Notes: generated from the sequence alone by a model not told the origin. A DNA stretch of 17,848 bases from an uncultured Oscillospiraceae bacterium (GCA_934660965.1 CAKUIM010000038.1:1-17848), one strand, 5' to 3'. Positions 1 to 6,202 are shown, numbered from the stretch's first letter. A program made the numbers and translations.

Positions 1-47
1 GGCTGTATCGGTTGAGCAAAAGTCAGCGTGGGAATGGTGTGGTATCT

Positions 48-185
48 TTATCTAAGTGAATCCCCGTTCTCCCACTTGCTCACCGCCTGGGCGCTTACAT
101 GCAGCGCCCGGGCAAGCTGCTCCTGGGTCATGCTCTTTGCAAGGCGCAGGGTCTTGATCTTGCCGCCGATGTCAAAATTCATCAT
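48..185 (-). pseudogene. Truncated XRE-family HTH transcriptional regulator
   Basis: A 45-codon frame (ATG at 185, or 182 with the second ATG) starts MMNFDIGGKIKTLRLAKSMT and carries a complete XRE/Cro helix-turn-helix, including the family signature QEQLARALHVS and the recognition helix ending AVSKWENG. It stops at TAA four residues later. Full members of this family normally continue with a PDISLLP-type segment and then a dimerisation or sensor domain, and none is seen in any frame down to base 1. A GGAG lies 6 nt before the first ATG and a good promoter lies upstream, so the 5' end looks intact and the 3' part appears lost. It could instead be a genuine mini-HTH peptide. The family call is secure; the pseudogene status is inference. 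Confidence 0.65.
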
Positions 186-230
186 CTATCGCTCCGTTTC
201 AAAGAATTTCCGGACGTCCCTGATGTTTTG

Positions 231-259
231 AGTATAGCGCGCCCCGCCCCAATGCACAA
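231..259 (-). promoter_or_regulatory. Sigma-A-type promoter of the truncated XRE gene
   Basis: On the minus strand, TTGTGC (254-259) and TATACT (231-236) are separated by exactly 17 nt. The -10 box lies about 45 nt upstream of the ATG at 185. Confidence 0.5.
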
Positions 260-300
260 TAACGCCGCAGTTGAGGGCGCCCGCCGGGGCGTTGAGACGC

Positions 301-345
301 AAAAACCGGCCCGCAGCGCGAGCCGCAGACCGGTTCTTTTCTTTT
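301..345 (-). terminator. Rho-independent terminator downstream of the hlyIII-like gene
   Basis: An AACCGG/CCGGTT outer stem (304-335) encloses a second GCGGC/GCTGC stem. It is flanked by TTTTT on the minus strand and by a T-rich run on the plus strand. It sits about 35 nt past the stop codon at 370 and could act in both directions. Confidence 0.65.
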
Positions 346-369
346 TATGAGAGCTGACCGTCTCCCCCC

Positions 370-1098
370 TCACAGGAAGAGGATGACCCGCTCCATGAGC
401 AGAAAGTGGGCGACAGAGCCCAGCACGATGAACACGTGGAAAATCTCGTGGCAGCCGAACCGGGGGTTGCTGCGCCCCGGCCACTTCACCGCGTAGAGAA
501 CGCCCCCCACGGTGTACAGAACGCCCCCCAGCAGCAGCCAGAACACGCCGCCGGAGCCCACCGCCAGATACAGCGGACGGATGGCGGCAAGGGCCATCCA
601 CCCCATGGCGATATAGATGCCGGAGGTCAGCCACCGGGGGCAGTCGATCCAGAACAGGCTCATAAACACCCCGGCCACCGTCAGCGCCCAGATGATGCCG
701 AAGAGCGACCACCCCCACGGCCCCCGGATGGCCACAAGGCAGATGGGGGTATAGGTGCCGGCAATGAGGAAATAAATCGAGGTGTGGTCATACTTGCGCA
801 GCCGCAGCCGCCCCTGCACCGAGGTGTTGACGCTGTGGTACAGGGTGGAGGCAGTATAGAGGCCAATCATGGTCACACCGTAAATGGCGAAGGACACCAT
901 CTTCCACGCGCCGCCCCCCAGCAGCGCCGCGCGCACCAGCAGCACCACCGTCCCGGCCAGGGCCAGCGCAGCCCCCACCCCGTGGGTGATGGCCGACCAG
1001 GGCCGCAGGCCGTCATAGGGGCTGCGCCCCCGCTCCCGGGGCCGCTCCCGCCGGGCCCTTCCGCCCAGGCCGCCGCCCATTGCCAACGCTTCGTCCAT
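370..1098 (-). CDS. hlyIII: Hemolysin III / PAQR family membrane protein
   Basis: A 242-residue multi-pass membrane protein of the HlyIII (PAQR-like) family. The family signatures appear in order: STLYHS around residues 84-89, then YDHTSIYFLIAGTYTP around 103-118, and finally GCHEIFHVFIVLGSVAHF near the C-terminus. The His in the first motif, the Asp of YDH and the two His of HEIFH match the predicted metal-binding set of the superfamily. About seven hydrophobic segments are visible. Bacterial members are named for haemolytic activity of a Bacillus cereus homologue; their physiological role is unclear and may concern membrane lipids. The start at 1098 is preferred over the ATG at 1128 because GGGAGGG lies 8 nt before it and nothing comparable precedes the upstream one. 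The N-terminal 30 residues are Arg-rich and cytosolic. The gene is monocistronic, with its own promoter and terminator. Confidence 0.85.
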   Translation of the reverse strand: MDEALAMGGGLGGRARRERPRERGRSPYDGLRPWSAITHGVGAALALAGTVVLLVRAALLGGGAWKMVSFAIYGVTMIGLYTASTLYHSVNTSVQGRLRLRKYDHTSIYFLIAGTYTPICLVAIRGPWGWSLFGIIWALTVAGVFMSLFWIDCPRWLTSGIYIAMGWMALAAIRPLYLAVGSGGVFWLLLGGVLYTVGGVLYAVKWPGRSNPRFGCHEIFHVFIVLGSVAHFLLMERVILFL

Positions 1099-1145
1099 AC
1101 CGCGCGCCCTCCCTGTCCGGCGGCCCATGCCGCCCGTTTTTCTCT

Positions 1146-1174
1146 ATCATAGCACGGCGGCAGCGCAATATCAA
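1146..1174 (-). promoter_or_regulatory. Promoter of the hlyIII-like gene
   Basis: On the minus strand, TTGATA (1169-1174) and TATGAT (1146-1151) are spaced by 17 nt, about 48 nt upstream of the chosen start. An AT-rich tract at about 1175-1240, unusual for this GC-rich window, lies just upstream and may act as an UP element. Confidence 0.6.
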
Positions 1175-1239
1175 GTCAAAAACCAGAAAATATAATATTA
1201 AAAATTATTTAACATCATTTTTTATATCTTCATATGGAT

Positions 1240-1270
1240 AAAAAGCGGGGCGGCGAAGGCCCGCCGCCCC
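1240..1270 (-). terminator. Terminator of mgtE
   Basis: A 9-bp perfect GC stem (1247-1255 with 1262-1270, loop of six) is followed on the minus strand by GCTTTTTA. It lies about 30 nt beyond the mgtE stop codon. Confidence 0.85.
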
Positions 1271-1301
1271 AGACAAGAGGTAAGATGCGCCCCGGGCCCG
1301 C

Positions 1302-2675
1302 TTAGAAGAGCAGGGCGCTTGCAATGCCGAAGTACACCAGCAGGGACAGGGCGTCCACAATGGTGGTGATAAAGGGGCTTGCCATCACCGCCGGGTCAAA
1401 GCCCAGCTTCCGGGCGAAAATGGGCAAGCTGCACCCGATAACCTTGGCGATAAGCACCGTCACCGCCAGGGTGATGCACACCACCGCCGCCACCAGCACG
1501 GTAATGCCGGTGTTGCCCATCATCAGCCGGTCGATGAGCATGATCTTTCCAAAGCAGGCCGCGGCGAGCACCACGCCGCACAGCACGGCGGTCTGGATCT
1601 CCTTCCAGATGACCCGGGGCAGGTCGGAGAACTCCACCTCGCCCAGGGTAATGGCGCGGATGACGGTCACGGAGGACTGGGAGCCCGAGTTGCCGCCGGT
1701 GTCCATAAGCATGGGGATGAAGGCAGTCAGGGCCACCTGGGCGGCCAGGGCGTTTTCAAAGCCGGTGATGATAAGGCCGGTAAAGGTGGCCGACACCATC
1801 AGCAGCAGCAGCCAGGGGATGCGGTGCTTGAACAGGTCCAGGGCGTTGGAGTGGAGATAGGTCTTGTCCGAGGGCGTCATGCCGCCCATGATGGCCATAT
1901 CCTCGTTGATCTCTTCCTCCATGACGTCCATGGCGTCGTCGAAGGTGACGATACCCACCATCCGGTCGTCCCCGTCCACCACGGGCAGGGCGATAAAGTT
2001 GTATCTGGAGAGCATCTGGGCCACCTCCTCCTGGTCGGTGTGGGTGCCCACGGAGATGACGTTGGTTTTCATGATGCTCTCGATGGTCGTATCGTCGTTC
2101 TGGGCCAGCAGCAGGTCCTTAACGGACACATAGCCCAGCAGCCGCCGCTCCTTGGTGACGTAGCAGGTATAGATGGTCTCCTTGTCAACGCCGGTGCGGC
2201 GGATGCGGAGAATGGCCTCCCCCACCGTCATGCCCGGCCGGAGGGAGACATATTCGGTGGTCATGATGGAGCCGGCGGAGTTCTCCGGGTAGCGGAGGAT
2301 CTCGTTGATCTCCTTGCGCATTTCGGGGTTGGTCTGGGCCAGGATGCGCTTGACCACGTTTGCGGGCATTTCCTCCACCAGGTCTACCGCGTCGTCCACG
2401 TAGAGCTCGTCGAGCACCTCCCGCAGCTCGGAATCGGAAAAGCCGTGAATGAGCAGCTTCTGGCTGTCCGAGTCCATTTCAACAAAGGTCTCCGCCGCAA
2501 GCTCCTTGGGGAGCAGGCGGAAGAGGAGGGGCAGCTGCTCCTGCTGCAGGTCCTCAAAAATGGCGGCGATGTCCGCCGGGTTGATGGTGATCAGGATATC
2601 CTTGATCGTGGAATACTTTTTGTCCTCCAGCAGCGCCTCCAGGGTGCTGCCGAGGCTGATCTGATGCTCTGCCAT
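1302..2675 (-). CDS. mgtE: Magnesium transporter MgtE
   Basis: A 457-residue MgtE-type Mg2+ channel. The usual domain order is visible. The N-terminal superhelical domain (about 10-130) includes NPADIAAIFEDL. A pair of CBS domains (about 135-258) starts after PENSAGSIMTTEYVS, and a connecting helix rich in acidic residues follows (MEEEINEDMA). The C-terminal membrane domain of five helices (about 285-457) carries the pore signatures DTGGNSGSQSSVTVIRA and GFDPAVMASPFITTIVD. In known MgtE proteins the cytosolic domains close the pore when intracellular Mg2+ is high. The start at 2675 is chosen over the in-frame ATG at 2702 because AGGAGG lies 8 nt before it. The gene is preceded by an unusual leader with a short ORF (see 2676-2895 and 2758-2844) and ends at a strong terminator. 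Length and motifs are normal for the family. Confidence 0.95.
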   Translation of the reverse strand: MAEHQISLGSTLEALLEDKKYSTIKDILITINPADIAAIFEDLQQEQLPLLFRLLPKELAAETFVEMDSDSQKLLIHGFSDSELREVLDELYVDDAVDLVEEMPANVVKRILAQTNPEMRKEINEILRYPENSAGSIMTTEYVSLRPGMTVGEAILRIRRTGVDKETIYTCYVTKERRLLGYVSVKDLLLAQNDDTTIESIMKTNVISVGTHTDQEEVAQMLSRYNFIALPVVDGDDRMVGIVTFDDAMDVMEEEINEDMAIMGGMTPSDKTYLHSNALDLFKHRIPWLLLLMVSATFTGLIITGFENALAAQVALTAFIPMLMDTGGNSGSQSSVTVIRAITLGEVEFSDLPRVIWKEIQTAVLCGVVLAAACFGKIMLIDRLMMGNTGITVLVAAVVCITLAVTVLIAKVIGCSLPIFARKLGFDPAVMASPFITTIVDALSLLVYFGIASALLF

Positions 2676-2757
2676 CGGTTCATCCTCCTGTTCTTGAATC
2701 ATCAGTTTGGAAGTCCGACACGCAGCCCAAAGTCAATCTTGGTGCTTCATTCGATTG

Positions 2758-2844
2758 TCATGCGGAAGCCCCGTTCACGGTGCTGAAAGGCTTCCGGACT
2801 CTACTTCGGCCTGCCGATGTGCCGCTGCTACTTCCAGCGTCCAT
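2758..2844 (-). CDS. Short upstream ORF in the mgtE leader (candidate leader peptide)
   Basis: A 28-codon frame starts at ATG 2844 with AAGGAGG 7 nt before it, a stronger ribosome binding site than many full genes here. The peptide begins MDAGSSSGTSAGRSRVRKP, is rich in Ser, Gly and Arg, and has no membrane segment. Its TGA overlaps an ATG (ATGA) that opens a four-codon frame. It lies wholly between the mgtE promoter and the mgtE ribosome binding site, so it should be co-transcribed. The sequence that codes for it also forms one arm of each predicted leader stem, so translation could change mRNA folding. It is not the proline-rich type seen in MgtL. That it is translated is well supported by the signals; its function is unknown. 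Confidence 0.55.
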   Translation of the reverse strand: MDAGSSSGTSAGRSRVRKPFSTVNGASA

Positions 2845-2867
2845 GACGTTTCCTCCTTATGTTCAAA

Positions 2868-2888
2868 GTCTGCGCAGACCGCGCGGTC
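2868..2888 (-). repeat. Two overlapping perfect palindromes at the start of the mgtE transcript
   Basis: GTCTGCGCAGAC (2868-2879) and GACCGCGCGGTC (2877-2888) are each perfect 12-bp palindromes that share three bases. They lie just downstream of the -10 box, at about +8 to +28 of the predicted transcript. They may be a repressor operator or a 5' stem-loop; the sequence alone does not say which. Confidence 0.45.
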
Positions 2889-2901
2889 CGCACGCAGAAT
2901 C

Positions 2902-2930
2902 ATTATAGCTTTTCCGCCGGGCAAAGTCAA
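2902..2930 (-). promoter_or_regulatory. Promoter of mgtE and its leader
   Basis: On the minus strand, TTGACT (2925-2930) and a consensus TATAAT (2902-2907) are separated by 17 nt. This near-consensus sigma-A promoter fixes the transcript start near 2895. Confidence 0.85.
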
Positions 2931-3052
2931 CGCCAAGGCCCAAAGAAACCCGGGCGTTTTGCCGCTCTCCCCCCGCTGTGCCAGCCTATGCCGGGGCGGC
3001 CGCGCCGGTGCCGGGCGGAGAGCGGCGTGCAAAAAGTTCTTGCGGAAAATCC

Positions 3053-3081
3053 TTGACAAATCCGGCGCTATCTGCTAAGAT
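3053..3081 (+). promoter_or_regulatory. Promoter of the tRNA-Thr/tRNA-Tyr unit
   Basis: A consensus TTGACA (3053-3058), a 17-nt spacer and TAAGAT (3076-3081) lie about 30 nt before the first tRNA. It is divergent from the mgtE promoter. The roughly 120 bp between the two promoters shows no gene. Confidence 0.85.
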
Positions 3082-3112
3082 AAGCTTCGCTGTCAGCGTA
3101 ATGGCGCTGTGT

Positions 3113-3188
3113 GCTGGTGTAGCTCAGCTGGTAGAGCAGCTGATTTGTAATCAGCAGGTCGGGGGTTCGAATCCGTCCACCAGCTCCA
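3113..3188 (+). tRNA. trnT: tRNA-Thr (anticodon UGU)
   Basis: A 76-nt cloverleaf. Acceptor GCTGGTG (3113-3119) pairs with CACCAGC (3178-3184); D-arm AGCTCAGCTGGTAGAGC; anticodon stem CTGAT/ATCAG with loop TTTGTAA, giving anticodon TGT; T-arm GGTTCGAATCC. The CCA end (3186-3188) is encoded. It reads ACA codons and probably other ACN codons by wobble. Confidence 0.95.
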
Positions 3189-3207
3189 TTTTCCACAGCT
3201 TATATCC

Positions 3208-3292
3208 GGAGGAGTACCCAAGTGGCCAAAGGGGACAGACTGTAAATCTGCTGGCTTTGCCTTCGATGGTTCGAATCCATCCTCCTCCACCA
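3208..3292 (+). tRNA. trnY: tRNA-Tyr (anticodon GUA)
   Basis: An 85-nt type II tRNA with a long variable arm. Acceptor GGAGGAG (3208-3214) pairs with CTCCTCC (3282-3288); the loop CTGTAAA gives anticodon GTA; T-arm GATGGTTCGAATCCATC; encoded CCA (3290-3292). It is 19 nt after tRNA-Thr and clearly in the same transcript. Confidence 0.95.
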
Positions 3293-3293
3293 C

Positions 3294-3331
3294 GTCGGAG
3301 CAAGCTTTATATCGCTTGCTCCGACTTTTTT
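3294..3331 (+). terminator. Terminator of the tRNA unit
   Basis: A 12-bp perfect stem, GTCGGAGCAAGC with GCTTGCTCCGAC (3294-3325), is followed directly by six T. It begins one base after the tRNA-Tyr CCA. The 3' arm can also pair with AAAAAGTCGGAG (3334-3345), so an alternative hairpin exists. Confidence 0.9.
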
Positions 3332-3371
3332 ATAAAAAGTCGGAGTGCGCTCATGCCGCTGCTCCTCCTTT

Positions 3372-3406
3372 CCAAACCGAACCCGCTGCGCTGGGCTTCG
3401 GTTTGG
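3372..3406. repeat. Perfect inverted repeat without a T tract
   Basis: A 10-bp perfect stem (3372-3381 with 3397-3406) has a short inner CCC/GGG stem in its loop. No T run follows, so it is not a standard terminator. It is part of the hairpin series between tRNA-Tyr and the ECF gene. Confidence 0.5.
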
Positions 3407-3412
3407 TATCTA

Positions 3413-3447
3413 AAAGCCCATCTGCTGTTGGCAGATGGGCTTCTTTT
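3413..3447 (+). terminator. Second terminator-like hairpin after the tRNAs
   Basis: A 12-bp perfect stem (3414-3425 with 3431-3442), loop TGTTG, flanked by AAAA on the left and CTTTT on the right. It is symmetrical enough to act on either strand. Confidence 0.7.
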
Positions 3448-3504
3448 GGGGTTTCGCTCCCTGCGGTCGCTCCACCCTTCGGTATTTCAATGCTCGGGGG
3501 CGGC

Positions 3505-3540
3505 AAAGGAAGCATCCGCAAAAGTAGATACTTCCTTTTT
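3505..3540 (+). terminator. Third terminator-like hairpin after the tRNAs
   Basis: An 8-bp stem, AAAGGAAG (3505-3512) with CTTCCTTT (3531-3538), has an 18-nt loop and a T tract to 3540. It is weaker than its neighbours because of the large loop. Confidence 0.45.
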
Positions 3541-3548
3541 GGGTATTT

Positions 3549-3584
3549 GAAGAGCAGACATCAAACCGTCTGCTCTTCTTTTTT
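3549..3584 (+). terminator. Terminator hairpin overlapping the 3' end of the ECF gene
   Basis: An 11-bp perfect stem, GAAGAGCAGAC (3549-3559) with GTCTGCTCTTC (3568-3578), is followed by six T on the plus strand. Its right arm is also the last codons (KEEQT) of the convergent minus-strand gene, whose stop codon (3561-3563) falls in the loop. On the minus strand only TTCAAATACC follows, so termination there would be weaker. Confidence 0.75.
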
Positions 3585-4118
3585 ATGAAACCGCACCAGC
3601 TTCGTCCGGTCCAGGGCCACCATAATGGCCGGAATCAGAATCAGCTGGAGGATGATGCCGGGCACCGCGCTGGTGAAGGCACCTGCCAGGAAGGCCTGCC
3701 AGGTGAAGGTATTGCCCCGCAGGCCCAGCAGCACCACCTCCGCCGCGCCCCACACGGCCCGGCCGGCCAGCATGGCGATGATCAGCGAGCGGTAGAGCGC
3801 CACGACGCACTGCCAGCGGGAGCGGCTGTACAAAAGCCCGGCCACAAGACCATAGGTAGCAAGCTCAAAGGTCATGGCGATGGCCGCCGGGTACATGGGC
3901 GGCATGAAAAAGAGCAGCGAGCGCAGGATGGGCAGCACCGCGCCCACCGCAAGGCCATACTGCCAGCCGCAGATGAACGCGCACAGAAATACGGGGATGT
4001 GCATGGGCAGCAGCATCTTCCCGATGACCTGAATCTGCCCGGTAAGGAAGGGCAGCACAAGGCCGATGGCCAGAAACATGGCCGCCAGGGCCAGCCGTTT
4101 GACGCCTCTTGATCTCAT
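3561..4118 (-). CDS. ECF transporter S-component (substrate unknown)
   Basis: A 185-residue very hydrophobic protein with about six membrane segments, of the ECF-type vitamin transporter substrate-binding (S) family. Supporting features are the short N-terminal positive patch (MRSRGVKR), a first helix with LAAMFLAIGLVLPF, then KMLLPMHIPVFLCAFICGWQYGLAVG, LRSLLFFMPPMYPAAIAMTFELATYG and a C-terminal helix GIILQLILIPAIMVAL. S-components bind a vitamin or cofactor precursor and work with a shared EcfT/EcfAA' module, not present here. The substrate cannot be read from the sequence; folate- or pantothenate-type relatives are possible. The start at 4118 is chosen because AAGGAG lies 11 nt before it. 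The longer frame's ATG at 4241 overlaps the -10 box of a good promoter and so cannot be used from that transcript. Confidence 0.8.
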   Translation of the reverse strand: MRSRGVKRLALAAMFLAIGLVLPFLTGQIQVIGKMLLPMHIPVFLCAFICGWQYGLAVGAVLPILRSLLFFMPPMYPAAIAMTFELATYGLVAGLLYSRSRWQCVVALYRSLIIAMLAGRAVWGAAEVVLLGLRGNTFTWQAFLAGAFTSAVPGIILQLILIPAIMVALDRTKLVRFHKKEEQTV

Positions 4119-4233
4119 AAGTTTAGGTTCTCCTTCCGGTTCTCTCTCTCTTCGGACCATTTCCGGCCCCGGCGGCAGGCCGTCTCCACCCAGGTACGCC
4201 TTGGCATACCGGCGGGTATATCCTACTGCAGTA
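4119..4233 (-). promoter_or_regulatory. Structured 5' leader of the ECF S-component gene
   Basis: About 115 nt lie between the inferred transcript start and the start codon. Possible stems are 4193-4198 with 4205-4210, extended by 4188-4191 with 4214-4217, and 4165-4168 with 4178-4181. S-component genes are often under riboswitches for their own vitamin. I could not match this leader confidently to the THF, TPP or preQ1 consensus, so the class is open. Confidence 0.35.
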
Positions 4234-4239
4234 CTTTCC

Positions 4240-4267
4240 ATTATACTCCTTTTCCGCCCCTTGGCAA
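4240..4267 (-). promoter_or_regulatory. Promoter of the ECF S-component gene
   Basis: On the minus strand, TTGCCA (4262-4267), a 16-nt spacer and a consensus TATAAT (4240-4245). Transcription would begin near 4233. Confidence 0.6.
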
Positions 4268-4327
4268 GGGGGAATCAGGCCGCCGCCCCCCCGGCGGCCC
4301 CTCTGCCCCGCCTGCCGGGCCCAACTC

Positions 4328-4356
4328 TTGCCGAAAAAGCGGGTCTCTGATATTGT
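4328..4356 (+). promoter_or_regulatory. Candidate promoter of the GLUG-repeat surface protein gene
   Basis: TTGCCG (4328-4333), a 17-nt spacer and TATTGT (4351-4356). Downstream, ATCAGG/CCTGAT can form a stem in the 5' UTR around 4380-4404. Bases 4268-4327 hold only GC-rich sequence with no gene. Confidence 0.45.
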
Positions 4357-4424
4357 AAAGGAGATATGGGAGAAGGAACATCAGGACCGGCCCTTGCCCC
4401 CTGATATGTGAGGAGGACTTTTTC

Positions 4425-5975
4425 ATGAAAAGACTCATTTCCCTGCTCATTGCCCTTGCACTTATTTTGCCGGCACTCCCGCCTGCGCTGGCCTCCGGAA
4501 CAGTTCCCGGCACGCCCCCCATCCCTTCCGTCGGGGACGTATGGGATGGCTCTGCGGAGCAGCCTGTCTCCCTGGTGGAGCGGAACGGTGTCTACTATTA
4601 CGAGATCACTCGTTGCGCCCAACTGGCCTTCATTGCCCAGAACGGTGGGGACTGGCTTGGCTACAATTATATTCTGGGCGCCGACCTCATTTTCAACGAC
4701 GTTGTCCTTACCTGGGACGAGGACGGCAAATTGCTTACCGACCCGGCCGCTCTCCTGCCCTGGACACCCATTGACGGCTTCAAGGGTGACCTTCTGGGCA
4801 ACGGCCACACCGTCAGCGGGCTTTACTGCTCCATATCCGGCGGCTATGCCGGGCTGTTCGGCTCCCTGTACGGCTCGGTTTCCGGCCTTGCAATTGTCAA
4901 CAGTTTTATTCGCGGTGCACGCGATTCAGGCGGCCTGGCCGGGTCTGCCGGCGGCATCGGAAAATCCATCTCCGGCTGCTCCTTTTCCGGCGCGGCGGTT
5001 TCTTCCGGTTCCTATGCCGGCGGGCTGATTGGCTCCGCCAGCTGTCAATACCTCTCCAACCTTGTCAACTACGGCACAGTATCCGGCGCAAAGGCTACCG
5101 GCGGCATTGCCGGCTCCCACTCGGGTTATGATGTCAGCAATTGTACGAACTATGGCACCGTCCACTCCCGAACCGACTATGCCGGCGGCATCACCGGCCA
5201 TTAATACGGCTACAAGCTCTCACAGTGCCAGAACTTCGGCGCTGTCTCCGGCGGAAGCTATGTGGGCGGCATCACCGGCCGTGTAGAGAACCGCAGCAAT
5301 TCCAATTGGCGCAGCGTCTCCAACTGTCTGAACCTGGGGGCGGTATCAGGCGGGCAGTACGTGGGCGGCCTGAACGGCAGCAGCGCCTACTGCAACACCA
5401 CCTTCTCCTACAGCTCCGCCGCTCTCTCCCTGTGTGCGGGCGACGGGGCATATCTTGTGGCCTCCCCCCTGCCCGCCGTAGCCCCCATCCCCATTCTTAG
5501 CTGGGCCTCCTCCCGGCCCGAAGTGGCACAGGTAAATAAGGATGGGCGCGTTACGGCTGCTGCACCCGGCCAGGCAATTATCACCGCCGCCACGGCGGAC
5601 GGCGCATACAGCGCGCAGTGTACCGTCACCGTCTCCGCCCGGAGCCAGGATGAGTATGTTCTGGGCCCCATCACTCTGGAGGATCAGCAGGGCACCGCCC
5701 TCACCGCCATCCCCCGCGGCCCCTTCTGGGCCACTGTCCCGGTGACCAACCGCACCAGTACCGGCAGCGCCATGCTCCTGCTGGCCTCCTACGACGCGGG
5801 CGGCCATTACCTGGGGCTTTTGTGCTCCAGAGTGGAGGGACTGAACACAGGCGCCACGGTACGCTTAAGCCTGCTGCTGGACAACTCCGGTGGATCCATC
5901 GCCTCCCTTAAGGCTTTCCTGATCCCCTCGCTTGCAAACCTCACCCCCATCGGCCCCTGCGCCAGGTTCGGATAA
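4425..5975 (+). pseudogene. Secreted GLUG-repeat / BIG2 surface protein interrupted by one in-frame TAA
   Basis: A single frame of 516 codons runs from ATG 4425 (AGGAGGA lies 8 nt upstream) to TAA 5973-5975 and is broken only by TAA at 5202-5204 (codon 260). Residues 1-24 are a signal peptide (MKRLISLLIALALILPALPP then ALA). Residues about 130-320 hold at least six GLUG-type repeats of the form Y-x-GG-[LI]-x-G followed by a CxNxGxVSG-like strand. About 330-404 is a bacterial Ig-like (BIG2) domain (WASSRPEVAQVNKDGRVTA, then PGQAIITA). About 411-516 is a beta-rich C-terminal domain. No sortase motif, transmembrane anchor or SLH domain is seen, so attachment is unclear. The reading frame, codon usage and repeat pattern continue without change after the stop, so the mutation is recent, a sequencing error, or read through. 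If not read through, the product is 259 residues. Confidence 0.75.
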
Positions 5976-6013
5976 GCCTGCCGCGGTCTATTCATGAAAA
6001 GGAGGCCCGTCAA

Positions 6014-6190
6014 ATGAACTTCTCTCAATGGGTAAATCGCATCTTCTGGAGCCTTTTCTGCGGCGGCGTACTGTTCTGCCTTGTGCTTCTGGCCGGCGAG
6101 CGCGGGGCCGTGTGGGCCATCGCCGCCGGGACAGGGCTGCTGGCCGCACTGCTGGTATTTCTTCTTGGCTTCCAGAAAAACAAATCATAA
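6014..6190 (+). CDS. Small two-helix membrane protein
   Basis: A 58-residue protein with AAGGAGG 8 nt before ATG 6014. It has a short N-terminal amphipathic stretch (MNFSQWVNRIFW), a first hydrophobic segment (about 12-28), a short charged loop (GERG), a second segment (about 33-53) and a basic tail (QKNKS). It starts 38 nt after the GLUG-protein stop and is followed by a terminator-like hairpin, so it is probably co-transcribed with that gene. No family is recognised. Coding status rests on the strong ribosome binding site and the balanced membrane topology. Confidence 0.65.
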   Translation: MNFSQWVNRIFWSLFCGGVLFCLVLLAGERGAVWAIAAGTGLLAALLVFLLGFQKNKS

Positions 6191-6202
6191 CGCACATGCA
6201 GA

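Larger units (their letters stand above)
2676..2895 (-). promoter_or_regulatory. Structured 5' leader of mgtE (candidate cis-regulatory RNA)
   Basis: About 220 nt separate the predicted start of transcription from the mgtE start. The leader contains a short ORF (2758-2844) and several possible stems: an 8-bp stem (2763-2770 with 2789-2796), a mutually exclusive 6-bp stem (2712-2717 with 2795-2800) that would enclose it, and a 5-bp stem (2734-2738 with 2753-2757). The motif GAAGTAG occurs twice. Mg2+ transporters are often under riboswitch or leader-peptide control (M-box in Bacillus, mgtL in Salmonella). I do not see the conserved M-box blocks such as GUUAGGUGAGGCUCC. A regulatory role is inference. 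Confidence 0.5.

Noticed and set aside
2676..2895. M-box (ykoK) riboswitch ahead of mgtE
   Set aside because: The conserved blocks (GUUAGGUGAGGCUCC, GCUGCUGCCC, the final GCUAAAGC) were not found by eye. A covariance-model search would decide.
2775..3059. A 94-codon minus-strand frame spanning the mgtE promoter
   Set aside because: It would start upstream of the near-consensus mgtE promoter and has no good ribosome binding site; composition is that of random GC-rich sequence.
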